Below are positions 7,376 to 15,022 of a stretch of 64,000 nt of DNA, piece by piece. Source of the DNA: Ornithinimicrobium laminariae (GTDB lineage: Bacteria; Actinomycetota; Actinomycetes; Actinomycetales; Dermatophilaceae); contig NZ_JAHZSU010000003.1 of NCBI RefSeq assembly GCF_019457945.1, positions 124,001-188,000 on the forward strand. Direction: 5' to 3'. The notes beneath the pieces were generated by a model. It was given only the letters and a program-made list of their open reading frames with translations, was not told the origin of the DNA and ran no database searches. Made by a program: the position numbers and the translations under genes. Numbering within the stretch: position 1 is the first letter of the stretch; every line of letters starts with the position of its first letter.

Positions 7376-8596
7376 GTGCTGATCGATATTCTCACCCGCG
7401 AATACCCGCCCAACATCTATGGAGGAGCGGGGGTGCATGTAGACGAACTCACCCGTGCGCTTCGGGCCATTAATGACGTCAACGTGCAGGTGCGCGCCTT
7501 CGACGACCCGGTCGAGGAGGATGGCACCAAGGGCTACCCGCCGCTGCCGCAACTGGCCGAAGCCAATGCCGCCCTTCGCACCTTGGGCGTTGATCTGACG
7601 ATTGCCGCCGATAGCGTGGCCAGCCCGCCAGATGTGGTTCACTCCCACACTTGGTATGCCAACTTCGCCGGTCACTTAACATCCTTGGTGGCTGGGGTGC
7701 CGCACGTGATCTCGGCTCACTCACTGGAGCCGCTGCGCCCCTGGAAGGCGGAGCAGTTGGGTGGCGGCTACCGCCTATCAAGTTATGTCGAGCGCACTTC
7801 GTACCTCAATGCTGACGCCGTCATCGCTGTGTCGGACGGTATGCGCAAGGACGTTTTGAAGAGCTATCCAGACATTGACCCCGACAAGGTCCATGTCGTC
7901 CACAACGGCATCGACGCTGAGGGGTGGCAGCGCGACACGAGCCCAGAGGCGATGGCGGTGCTCGCTGAGCACGGTATCGACCCGGCGAAGCCCATGGTCG
8001 CTTTCTTGGGCCGCATCACGCGGCAAAAGGGCCTGCCCTACCTGCTGCGTTCATTGAGCGAGATCCCCGCTGACACTCAGATCGTGCTGCTCGCGGGCGC
8101 ACCCGACACTCCGGAGATCAAGGCTGAGGTCATTGCCCTGGTCGATGATCTGCGTGACTCTCGAGAAGGCTCGGTCATTTGGATTGGAGAGATGCTGGGG
8201 CGGCCCAAGGTCGCCGCCATTTTGTCGGCCGCGACGGTATTCATGTGCCCCTCGATATACGAGCCGCTGGGCATCGTCAACCTCGAAGCGATGGCCTGTG
8301 GCGCCGCGGTAGTTGCTACGGCAACCGGTGGCATTCCTGAGGTTGTCGTGCACGGCGAAACTGGTTGGTTGGTGCCCATTGAGCAGGTTGAAGACGGCAC
8401 GGGCACTCCAGTAGACGAAGACAAGTACGTCGCCGATTTTGCTGCTGCTCTGAATGACGCGCTGTCTGATCCCGAACGGGCTGAACGGATGGGCCAGGCA
8501 GGCCGGGCTCGCGCCATTGAGTCCTTCTCCTGGGACGCCATCGCTGAGCGCACGGTTGAGGTCTACAAGTCAGTGATCGCAGCACACGAGCAGTGA
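7376..8596 (+). CDS. glgM: GT4 glycosyltransferase: GlgM/GlgA-type alpha-maltose-1-phosphate or glycogen synthase
   Basis: This 406-residue retaining glycosyltransferase has two Rossmann domains. The N-terminal domain starts LIDILTREYPP and has YGGAGVHVDELTRAL near residues 17-31. The C-terminal domain carries FLGRITRQKGLPYLLRSL and the EPLGIVNLEAMACG donor-binding loop with its Glu pair. It is the actinobacterial GlgA type. The mycobacterial orthologue, also divergent from glgC, is now known as GlgM and joins ADP-glucose to glucose-1-phosphate to feed the GlgE pathway (established for Rv1212c). I infer the same role. glgE is not in this window, so classical glycogen synthase remains possible. 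The GTG start follows TAGCGT by 6 nt. Confidence 0.85.
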   Translation: MLIDILTREYPPNIYGGAGVHVDELTRALRAINDVNVQVRAFDDPVEEDGTKGYPPLPQLAEANAALRTLGVDLTIAADSVASPPDVVHSHTWYANFAGHLTSLVAGVPHVISAHSLEPLRPWKAEQLGGGYRLSSYVERTSYLNADAVIAVSDGMRKDVLKSYPDIDPDKVHVVHNGIDAEGWQRDTSPEAMAVLAEHGIDPAKPMVAFLGRITRQKGLPYLLRSLSEIPADTQIVLLAGAPDTPEIKAEVIALVDDLRDSREGSVIWIGEMLGRPKVAAILSAATVFMCPSIYEPLGIVNLEAMACGAAVVATATGGIPEVVVHGETGWLVPIEQVEDGTGTPVDEDKYVADFAAALNDALSDPERAERMGQAGRARAIESFSWDAIAERTVEVYKSVIAAHEQ

Positions 8597-8620
8597 TCTG
8601 ACTTTTTGAGTCTGCCCTTG

Positions 8621-8651
8621 GGGTGGTGCTAGCACAGGGCTAGCGCCACCC
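8621..8651. terminator. Bidirectional hairpin between glgM and the 8640-9389 gene
   Basis: GGGTGGTGCTAG (8621-8632) pairs with CTAGCGCCACCC (8640-8651) with one T-G wobble and a 7-nt loop. It overlaps the stop codon of the convergent minus-strand gene. There is no T-run, so termination strength is uncertain. Confidence 0.55.
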
Positions 8652-9389
8652 ACCCAAGTGCATTGCGGCGACATTCGTGGCGACCACAAGTGCCGCTGCG
8701 CTGCGGTCCGCGAGCCGGTTTAGCAACATCTCCCGATTCCGGGTGGAGGTCACATCGACCCCATGCAATCGGGGATCTCGACCCGCATCCGCTAATGCCA
8801 ACACCGAGCCAGCCAGTTCAATCACGCGCTCGGCGCGGCGTGGGATATCCGTGGGTAAGCCCCATGACCCACCCATTCGATCCCGGGCCAGATCTTCCAC
8901 GAGTTCCTTGCCAAAGGCTGGATCGGCCAAGCCACTGAGTTGGCTTGTGAACGTCGCCAAATCACGTCGCAGCATCAACTCGGTGTCCGGCAAGTCCGCC
9001 TGTTGGACCCGGTGTTGAGGGACAGGAGTGACGCTGAACGACGTCCATTGAGCTTGCCACCCTTGATCTCCATCGGGGCCAAAAGTCTTGATCTCGGGCA
9101 CCAGGGCCGCGCCGATGCCCGGCACGTAGACGGCTTCTTCGGCCTGCACTGCAGCATCGACGAACTCGGTGCTTCCTTGGGGGATTGAGGTTGTGTCACC
9201 TGACCGGGGCAACCCGACCAAGACAACTCGCTCACCTAAGTCACGCCATACCTCGAGAGTAGAATGCAGGCCATCCACATGATCCATGTCGGGCAGGGCG
9301 CGCCCGGCGACATCTTTGAGGTCGGCTGAGTTGGCAATCGCGGCGGTTGCCCAGAGCGCAACGCGCACACTGGCAGGCAAAGTTGGCAT
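8640..9389 (-). CDS. Conserved actinobacterial protein of unknown function
   Basis: I do not recognise a domain. The 249-residue protein is soluble, with no signal peptide or membrane segment. It has an Ala-rich start (LPASVRVALWATAAI), a central part with many acidic residues and a Trp-rich QGWQAQWTSF stretch, and an Ala-rich end (LADRSAAALVVATNVAAM). The start at 9389 is chosen over 9419 because a TACGAT box ends 7 nt before it. It is divergent from the ABC ATPase gene (45 bp between start codons) and converges on glgM. The sequence looks like a real gene: acceptable codon use, no internal stops, and its own promoter. Confidence 0.6.
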   Translation of the reverse strand: MPTLPASVRVALWATAAIANSADLKDVAGRALPDMDHVDGLHSTLEVWRDLGERVVLVGLPRSGDTTSIPQGSTEFVDAAVQAEEAVYVPGIGAALVPEIKTFGPDGDQGWQAQWTSFSVTPVPQHRVQQADLPDTELMLRRDLATFTSQLSGLADPAFGKELVEDLARDRMGGSWGLPTDIPRRAERVIELAGSVLALADAGRDPRLHGVDVTSTRNREMLLNRLADRSAAALVVATNVAAMHLGGWR

Positions 9390-9396
9390 GTCCCCG

Positions 9397-9426
9397 ATCG
9401 TAGAACGTGGTGCTGGCAACTAGGCT
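9397..9426. promoter_or_regulatory. Divergent leaderless promoter pair, 8640-9389 gene / ABC ATPase
   Basis: TACGAT on the minus strand (9402-9397) lies 7 nt before the ATG at 9389, and TAGGCT on the plus strand (9421-9426) lies 8 nt before the ATG at 9435. Confidence 0.55.
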
Positions 9427-9434
9427 GGCGAGTC

Positions 9435-10223
9435 ATGAGCGACGTCCTGGAATTAGCTGGTGTGGGTGTCAGGCGCGGCAACACCGACTTGCTGCGCGAT
9501 GTCACCTGGTCTGTTGAGGAGGGCGAACGGTGGGTCATTCTTGGGCCTAACGGCGCCGGAAAGACGACCTTGTTGCAGATAGCCGCTGCTCGAATGCACC
9601 CAACCTCAGGCGTGGCCGGGGTGTTGGGCGAGGTGATGGGCACGGTCGATGTTTTCGAATTACGCCCGCGCATTGGCGTTTCCAGCGCCACGATTGCTGA
9701 GCGAATCCCCGCTGACGAAAAGGTGAGCGATGTTGTCATCACCGCTTCGTGGGCCGTCGTGGGGCGGTGGCGCGAAGAGTACGACCCGATGGATGAACAG
9801 CGCGGGCTGGAGTTGCTGGACGCGCTCGGCGTGGGCCACCTCAAAGATCGCCGATACGGGACGCTGAGCGAAGGGGAACGCAAGCGGGTGCAGATCGCTC
9901 GCGCCCTGATGACGGACCCTGAGCTGATGCTGCTCGATGAGCCGGCCGCGGGCCTTGACCTGCGGGGACGTGAAGACCTCGTGGGCCGCTTGCAACTGTT
10001 AGCCGAAGACGTGACAGCTCCAGCCATGGTGTTGGTGACTCACCATGTCGAGGAGATTCCGCCGGGCTTCACCGACATCTTGATGCTGCGTGATGGCGAA
10101 GTAGTGGCCGCTGGGCCGCTAGAGGTCACTCTCACCGCGGAGAACCTCAGTAAGACGTTCGATCTGCCACTGGTCGTCGACCGGCACGGTCCACGTTGGT
10201 CCGCGAGGGCCGCACAGTCGTGA
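9435..10223 (+). CDS. Stand-alone ABC transporter ATP-binding protein
   Basis: This is a 262-residue single ATPase domain. Walker A GPNGAGKTT is near residues 38-46, the signature reads LSEGERKR, and Walker B is LMLLDEPAAGLD, followed by the H-loop THHVEEIPPGF. The TLSEGERKRVQIARALM block and the HHVEEIPPGFT ending resemble soluble ABC ATPases of the ModF/YlmA kind that are not paired with a permease. The next gene encodes a TSUP permease, a family that does not normally use an ATPase, so their overlap (GTGA) shows co-translation rather than proving a joint transporter. Substrate unknown. Confidence 0.82.
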   Translation: MSDVLELAGVGVRRGNTDLLRDVTWSVEEGERWVILGPNGAGKTTLLQIAAARMHPTSGVAGVLGEVMGTVDVFELRPRIGVSSATIAERIPADEKVSDVVITASWAVVGRWREEYDPMDEQRGLELLDALGVGHLKDRRYGTLSEGERKRVQIARALMTDPELMLLDEPAAGLDLRGREDLVGRLQLLAEDVTAPAMVLVTHHVEEIPPGFTDILMLRDGEVVAAGPLEVTLTAENLSKTFDLPLVVDRHGPRWSARAAQS

Positions 10224-11008
10224 GCCCTCTGGAGTTGCTGGCACTGGCGATTGCTGGATTTGGTGCCGGAATGATCAACACGATCGTGGGCTCAGGCACT
10301 TTGATCACCTTCCCCATCTTGCTGTTTTTTGGGTATGCGCCGGTCGCCGCCAACATCTCAAGCTCGCTGGGTTTGGTGGCTGGGGGCTTTAGTGGAGCGT
10401 GGGGTTATCGCCACGAACTCACCGGGCTCAAGCCGTTGCTGATGCGACTGATGCCAGCCTCGCTGCTGGGAGCAGTCGTTGGAGCCCTCTTGCTCTTGGT
10501 GCTGCCAGAGTCCGCCTTTGCAACGATTGTGCCGCTGCTGATTGCGCTTGCCCTCGTGCTGGTGGTTGGTGGCCCGCGGCTCAACAAATGGGCGGCGGGC
10601 AAGACGTCGAAGCAGACTGAAATCGCCACTGGACTGCCGTCGATGACGCTGGCAGGAACGGCCGGCTTGCTGATCTCAATCTTTGCTACCGGCGTCTATG
10701 GCGGTTACTTCGGTGCTGCCCAAGGCGTGCTACTGGTCGGCATCATGAGCGTCCTGCTGCCCTTGTCGCTGCAGCAAATCACCGGGGTCAAGAACATGCT
10801 CACGCTGACTGTGGGTCTTGTGGCTGCTGTCGTGTTTTTGCTCGTGCAACCTGGTCAGATCATTTGGTCCGTCGTCGGCATTTTGGCTGTGGGGTCGTTG
10901 GCTGGCGGATATGTCGGAGCAAAGGTTGGCCGCCGCATGCCCCCCTGGTTGCTGCGGGGCGTCATTGTCGCGATTGGCCTTACCGCGATGGTGGTGTTGC
11001 TGCGATGA
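10220..11008 (+). CDS. Sulfite exporter TauE/SafE (TSUP) family permease
   Basis: This 262-residue membrane protein has about eight hydrophobic segments and the TSUP signature GFGAGMINTIVGSGTLITFP near the N-terminus, with the repeat half GVYGGYFGAAQGVLLVGIM in the middle. TSUP proteins export or import sulfur oxyanions or organic sulfonates; the substrate here is not evident. The start is the GTG at 10220, which overlaps the stop of the ABC ATPase gene (GTGA). An ATG 24 nt earlier is in frame but lies deep in the preceding gene. The next gene starts on its last codons (ATGA). Confidence 0.83.
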   Translation: MSPLELLALAIAGFGAGMINTIVGSGTLITFPILLFFGYAPVAANISSSLGLVAGGFSGAWGYRHELTGLKPLLMRLMPASLLGAVVGALLLLVLPESAFATIVPLLIALALVLVVGGPRLNKWAAGKTSKQTEIATGLPSMTLAGTAGLLISIFATGVYGGYFGAAQGVLLVGIMSVLLPLSLQQITGVKNMLTLTVGLVAAVVFLLVQPGQIIWSVVGILAVGSLAGGYVGAKVGRRMPPWLLRGVIVAIGLTAMVVLLR

Positions 11009-11844
11009 AGCGAACCAAACCGCTACCGGAGTTGCCGAATGGCGCGACCTGGATCGATGACCCAAGTGACGAGCGGTTGCGCGACTATTTCAATCTGACC
11101 GATGTCGCGTTACGCCGGGTGATTGAGCCGGAGCGTGGACTCTACCTGGCGGAGTCAGAAAAGGTGATCCGCCGAGCTTTCGGGGCTGGGCATCAATTGC
11201 GGTCTCTGCTGATGGGACAGCGTTGGCTTGAAGATCTCGAGGATGTCGTGGCAGATGCAATCGCCGCCGGGGCCCCGGTTTACGTCGCTGCGGCCGATGT
11301 GATCGAGTCCATGACCGGGTTTCATCTGCACCGCGGAGCTTTGGCCTCGATGCAGCGCCCGGTCCTGCCAGACCCGGCTGAGCTGATCAAGGACGCCAAG
11401 CGGGTCGTGGTGTTGGAAGACATCGTGGACCACACCAATATAGGCGCAGTGTTTCGCTCGGCAGCCGCTTTGGGCATGGACGCAGTGTTGATCACGCCGC
11501 GGTGTGCCGACCCGCTCTATCGCCGAGCCGTTCGAGTCTCCATGGGTACCGTGTTTCAAGTTCCCTGGACCCGCATTGACGATTGGCCAGCTGGCATCAA
11601 CACCTTGATCGACTTGGGCTTTCACGTCTCTGCGTGTGCCCTACGCGACGACGGGATCACCCTCGATGAGCTCGCCGCTGCCCAGCACGACAGAATTGCT
11701 GTCGTGCTGGGCAGCGAGGGCGAGGGACTGACTGAGCGAACGATCGACTCGGCCGACTCTGTTGTGATGATTCCGATGGCTGGTGGCGTGGACTCACTCA
11801 ATGTGGCCGCGGCCAGCGCCGTGGTTTTTTACACCCTGAGGTAG
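11005..11844 (+). CDS. TrmH/SpoU family RNA 2'-O-methyltransferase
   Basis: This 279-residue SPOUT methyltransferase has an N-terminal substrate-binding part (about residues 1-110) with PERGLYLAESEKVIRRA. The knotted catalytic domain follows, with motif 1 VLEDIVDHTNIGAVFRSA (Asn and Arg of motif 1), motif 2 VLGSEGEGL and motif 3 MIPMAGGVDSLNVAAASAV. These three motifs are diagnostic of the SpoU class, which methylates ribose 2'-OH groups in rRNA or tRNA. The exact target is unknown. It is the third gene of the unit, starting by ATGA overlap at 11005; a longer frame reaching back to 10864 only shadows the TSUP gene. Confidence 0.87.
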   Translation: MKRTKPLPELPNGATWIDDPSDERLRDYFNLTDVALRRVIEPERGLYLAESEKVIRRAFGAGHQLRSLLMGQRWLEDLEDVVADAIAAGAPVYVAAADVIESMTGFHLHRGALASMQRPVLPDPAELIKDAKRVVVLEDIVDHTNIGAVFRSAAALGMDAVLITPRCADPLYRRAVRVSMGTVFQVPWTRIDDWPAGINTLIDLGFHVSACALRDDGITLDELAAAQHDRIAVVLGSEGEGLTERTIDSADSVVMIPMAGGVDSLNVAAASAVVFYTLR

Positions 11845-11953
11845 CGCCACCGTGCGGCCGAATCTTCACCTGGGGCACCCCGCTACCGCGAGAGGGTTGC
11901 CGTCTAACGAACCAGGGCCTTACCTGAAGTACGATCCAGCAGGAGCATTCAGC

Positions 11954-12471
11954 GTGATCTCAGTCCACACGCTGCTGGCATTTTCGATCGCGTCGTTGCT
12001 CATTGTGTTGCCTGGCCCCAGCGTGCTCTTCATCATTGGGCGCTCCTTGGAGTTTGGCCCGCGCGGTGGATTGATGAGCGCCGTCGGCAGCGGATGGGGT
12101 GGCATACCCCCGCTGTTGCAGTTGCGCTGGGGGTTGGTGCCTTGGTGGCCGAACCAGCGGTGCTGTTCACCGTGGTGAAGTCCGTGGGCGCCGTATATCG
12201 CCTATTTGGGCTGGCAGGCCATCAAGCACCGCGGCGATAAAGCCTTGATGTAGCGGGCCCGGCCAAGGTCATGTCATCAGGGAGCATTCTTCGACAAGGC
12301 TTCGTCGTCGGCATCACTAACCCCAAGATTTTGGTGTTCTTTGTCGCGGTGTTGCCCCAGTTCGTTGACCCTGCCAACGGCAACGTCGCGCTGCAGATGA
12401 TGCTGTTTGGACTGATCTTTGTAGTGAGTGGCTTGGGTGGAGTGCTCTTGGTGACCGGGGAACAGCACTAG
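11954..12471 (+). pseudogene. Decayed LysE/RhtB-family exporter gene
   Basis: A good AGGAG (11941) and GTG start (11954) begin a recognisable LysE N-terminus (IASLLIVLPGPSVLFIIGRS). The frame is then lost near 12100. Family sequence continues in a second frame (VALGVGALVAEPAVLFTVVK, about 12125-12182), shifts again at about 12193, where one extra base separates VGAV from IAYLGWQAIKHRG, and meets a stop at 12250. A further segment shows GFVVGITNPKILVFF with the family NPK motif and ends at 12471. The C-terminal third of the family is missing, and the remnant runs 4 nt into the convergent DUF2071 gene. At least two frameshifts, one stop and a 3' truncation make it a pseudogene. Confidence 0.82.
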
Positions 12472-13220
12472 ATCCGCTCAAACCACGCGAGACTGACCGG
12501 GACGCCGGGGGAGTATCGGGCGTGCGGCGGCCCGTGCGGGGCCGAGAGCCCTGCTGCTCGTAGGGCGCTCTCATTAATATTCACATTCTCGACTTCATGC
12601 AGGGGCCAGGGTGGATGGAACACTCGCCCATAATCTAACCGGCCAAATCGCTTGCTCACCAGCGCCCAACGCGCACTCATCCAGTGGTCGAAGTCGCTGG
12701 GCTCAACAATTTCGGCGCCAACATCAAAGGCGATCGAGGCGTTGGCCCACACCCCAGTGCCCGGCTTAGGCCACTGTCGGTCGAACGTGTAGTGGTGATG
12801 AACGCCGCTCACGTGGTGCTCGGTGTGGGACCAGCAGTAGGGGACGCCAAAGATCGTCCGTGCCGCTGCGGTGACCGAAGCCAGCGGCACGTCGAGGGAA
12901 AAGAACCAAATGGCTCGGCGCCCGTGCGCATCCACGACGTAAGTGCGGACGTTTATTTCGGTGAAGGTGCCAAAGTGGGGAATTGCTGGGGTGCGGCCAA
13001 ACTGAATGTCTCGCATTTCGAACGGGATCAGGCCCACCCAGGCAGAGCCGTCGAAGGTGTCAACCGTCAAGCCATCCGGCAAGTGCGACTGAACTTCTGC
13101 CGGGTCGTAGGCCCAGTGAAAGTAGGCCAACTGCTCCCAGCGTTGGTGCATGATCGGCAGGCTCGCCAGGGCTGGTGGTGAGAGTTGAACCGGCTCGATG
13201 AGAGGTTGCTTGTCGGACAC
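12468..13220 (-). CDS. DUF2071 (YqjF-like) family protein
   Basis: This 250-residue soluble protein has the DUF2071 start MHQRWEQLAYFHWAYDPAEVQ and LPDGLTVDTFDGSAWVGLIPF, then NVRTYVVDAHGRRAIWFFSLD and a late PWPLHEVENVNINESALRAAG. The family is widespread in actinobacteria and its biochemical role is unknown. The start is a GTG with no Shine-Dalgarno; TAGGCT ends 6 nt before it (13232-13227), suggesting its own leaderless transcript even though it follows the YbaK gene by 24 nt. Its 3' end abuts the LysE pseudogene, which may mark a deletion junction. Confidence 0.85.
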   Translation of the reverse strand: MSDKQPLIEPVQLSPPALASLPIMHQRWEQLAYFHWAYDPAEVQSHLPDGLTVDTFDGSAWVGLIPFEMRDIQFGRTPAIPHFGTFTEINVRTYVVDAHGRRAIWFFSLDVPLASVTAAARTIFGVPYCWSHTEHHVSGVHHHYTFDRQWPKPGTGVWANASIAFDVGAEIVEPSDFDHWMSARWALVSKRFGRLDYGRVFHPPWPLHEVENVNINESALRAAGLSAPHGPPHARYSPGVPVSLAWFERI

Positions 13221-13226
13221 GGTGTC

Positions 13227-13232
13227 AGCCTA
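13227..13232 (-). promoter_or_regulatory. Leaderless -10 box of the DUF2071 gene
   Basis: TAGGCT on the minus strand ends 6 nt before the GTG at 13220. Confidence 0.55.
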
Positions 13233-13244
13233 ACGAGGCCGTCA

Positions 13245-13781
13245 TCAGCCGATCTCGGCGGCTAGTCCGTCCACGACCTCAACCCCGGGTAGATCCGCAA
13301 CAGCCGCGCCACGAATGCGCAGTTTGGCGGCGCGGACACCCGCTCCAATCACGACCCAAGGCTGCTCTATGACTCGGGTGTCGGCCCAGATGGGCCAATC
13401 AGCGGGCAAACCAAGGGGAGTGATGCCACCGAACTCCATCTGTGTTCCACCCACGGCGTCATCCATGCTCATAAAGCTGGCCCGCCGCACGTCGAGCCGC
13501 TTCCGGACCACCTTGTTGACGTCCGCGCGAGTGGTGGCCAGCACCAGGCATACCGCAATACGTTCGTCGTCTCCGCGCCTACCTGCCACCACGAGGCAGT
13601 TAGCAGACTGAGCGGCAGTGATTCCGGTGTGCTCCATGAAGGCAGCCGTGTCTGAAATGGCTGGGTCGATGCTCGCAACTTCGAGCCCCTCAGTCCACGG
13701 CTCGCCATCATTGATCGCCCCTCTCACCACGGGAGCGACGAGGCCAAGGTGGTCCTTTGCCGGCAGCCATTCCAGGCTCAT
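13245..13781 (-). CDS. YbaK/EbsC-type aminoacyl-tRNA deacylase-like protein
   Basis: This 178-residue protein belongs to the YbaK/ProX fold, which hydrolyses mischarged aminoacyl-tRNAs in trans. It has the NCLVVAGRR strand, the conserved Lys in VNKVVRKRLDVRRASFMSMD, the MEFGGITPLGLP segment (family consensus GGVTPFG), and the WVVIGAG strand. It is one of two stand-alone YbaK-type genes in the window, the other at 48312-48806, and probably handles a different mischarged tRNA. The gene starts with an ATG 2 nt after the DUF3037 stop, so it is part of that operon. Confidence 0.78.
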   Translation of the reverse strand: MSLEWLPAKDHLGLVAPVVRGAINDGEPWTEGLEVASIDPAISDTAAFMEHTGITAAQSANCLVVAGRRGDDERIAVCLVLATTRADVNKVVRKRLDVRRASFMSMDDAVGGTQMEFGGITPLGLPADWPIWADTRVIEQPWVVIGAGVRAAKLRIRGAAVADLPGVEVVDGLAAEIG

Positions 13782-13783
13782 GG

Positions 13784-14185
13784 CTAGTTCGCTTTCGGGG
13801 GAACGACCAGAGTGTCGAGCAGCCGTTGCAGGGTGGCCGCGAGGTCACTAGCCCGCCCGCCGTGGATGGGTCCCGGCTGCAAAATCGTTGACCGGGGGGC
13901 ACTGATCCAGCCAAAGCGCGGGCCTAGTTTGTCCATCCGAGGCGTGCCCGGTGCGCCGCCGTCTCGCGCCAGAGTGCAGAGAGACTCCAGCGACATGCGG
14001 ACCGACTCAGTGTCGACGCCAGGGGCGAACGCGCGGGCACGTTCCTCATCAAGATGGAAGGCGCCTTGGAGGAAGTCGCCTTCCTGCGAGTACATCACCA
14101 CGCCGACGTTCAAGAACTCTTCGCGCAGCACTGAGGGCACCAGGCGCAAAGTGACGTACTGGTAGTCGAAGGTTTCGTTGCTCAT
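13784..14185 (-). CDS. DUF3037 family protein, partner of the HipA-like kinase
   Basis: This 133-residue protein begins FDYQYVTLRLVPSVLREEFLNVGVVMYS, the DUF3037 signature, and has the acidic helix LDEERARAFAPGVD. DUF3037 genes typically lie next to a short HipA-like kinase gene, as here, with an ATGA overlap. The function of the pair is unknown. The close coupling suggests that they act together, for example with DUF3037 as substrate or regulator of the kinase (inference). Confidence 0.8.
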   Translation of the reverse strand: MSNETFDYQYVTLRLVPSVLREEFLNVGVVMYSQEGDFLQGAFHLDEERARAFAPGVDTESVRMSLESLCTLARDGGAPGTPRMDKLGPRFGWISAPRSTILQPGPIHGGRASDLAATLQRLLDTLVVPPKAN

Positions 14186-14952
14186 CGGGCACCACCGCTC
14201 GGAAGCCAGTGACTGCTACTGGCAAGGCGCGCGGTTAAGTGCTCGAGGTATGCCGTGCGCACCGCGCTCGGATCGGCAAGGTGGGGCGTTGTCTCAAGCC
14301 ATTCATCAGGAATCTGGCTCAGCACATCGCCAAGCACGGCCGGGGTCAGCATGGCGCTCAACCGGTCATGGCTTGCGCGAATGTCACCGGCGACGTCTAA
14401 CAGGACATGCTCGAGGGCGCGGAACGGCTGAGCAGCGAATCGGTCAGGATTTGGCTCCTTACCCGGCCAACCGTGGTGAAAGTACAGCGCAGCGCCATGA
14501 TCGATGGCCCACACTTCGCGGTGCCACAGCAAGAGGTTGGGGTTAGACCAAGTGCGATCTATGTTGGCGGTGAAGGCATCCAGCCAGATGATGTCTGCTG
14601 CTAGCTCCGGAGCGGGCGGCCGAGAGCCGTCGTATCCCAGGGACCCGGGCAACAGGTCCACACCAAGATTCATCCCGGGTGAGGCGTTTAACAGGTCCTG
14701 AACTTCTTCGTCCGCCTCATATCGGGCCATTGCCGGGGGCATCTCCACGGTGACGAGGCGCGGGATTGGGAGGCCTAGCTCCCGGCCAATCTCGCCAACG
14801 ATGATCTCTGCGACCAACACTTTGATGCCCTGGCCGGCACCTCGAAACTTCACGACGTAAGTGCCGAGATCGTCGGCTTCCACGACGCCGGGCAGTGAAC
14901 CACCCTCGCGTAGCGGCAGCACGTATCGGGTAGCGGTCACATGTTCAAGCAC
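14182..14952 (-). CDS. HipA-family kinase-like protein (short actinobacterial form)
   Basis: The 256-residue protein resembles the kinase part of HipA. It starts with a beta-rich N-lobe (LPLREGGSLPGVVEADDLGTYVVKF with a candidate ATP-binding Lys at the VKF), and has a catalytic-loop-like LDAFTANIDRTWSNPNLL with D and N residues, and a metal-binding WAIDHGAALYF that fits the DFG-like position. It is much shorter than E. coli HipA (440 residues), and no HipB-type DNA-binding antitoxin is encoded next to it. It should therefore not be called a toxin without tests. The GTG start follows TAGAGT (14964-14959) by 6 nt; it leads the operon with DUF3037 and YbaK. Confidence 0.75.
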   Translation of the reverse strand: MLEHVTATRYVLPLREGGSLPGVVEADDLGTYVVKFRGAGQGIKVLVAEIIVGEIGRELGLPIPRLVTVEMPPAMARYEADEEVQDLLNASPGMNLGVDLLPGSLGYDGSRPPAPELAADIIWLDAFTANIDRTWSNPNLLLWHREVWAIDHGAALYFHHGWPGKEPNPDRFAAQPFRALEHVLLDVAGDIRASHDRLSAMLTPAVLGDVLSQIPDEWLETTPHLADPSAVRTAYLEHLTARLASSSHWLPSGGAR

Positions 14953-14958
14953 GCCCGA

Positions 14959-14964
14959 ACTCTA
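14959..14964 (-). promoter_or_regulatory. Leaderless -10 box of the HipA-like kinase operon
   Basis: TAGAGT on the minus strand ends 6 nt before the GTG at 14952. No Shine-Dalgarno site is present. Confidence 0.55.
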
Positions 14965-15022
14965 CCTGGGGAAGCAGCCAGCCGACCGTGGCTGGGCTAA
15001 TGGGACGTGTCAGAGTTGAGCC

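Noticed and set aside
13784..14952. Classical HipBA toxin-antitoxin pair
   Set aside because: No HipB-like DNA-binding protein is encoded. The kinase is far shorter than HipA, and the partner is DUF3037.
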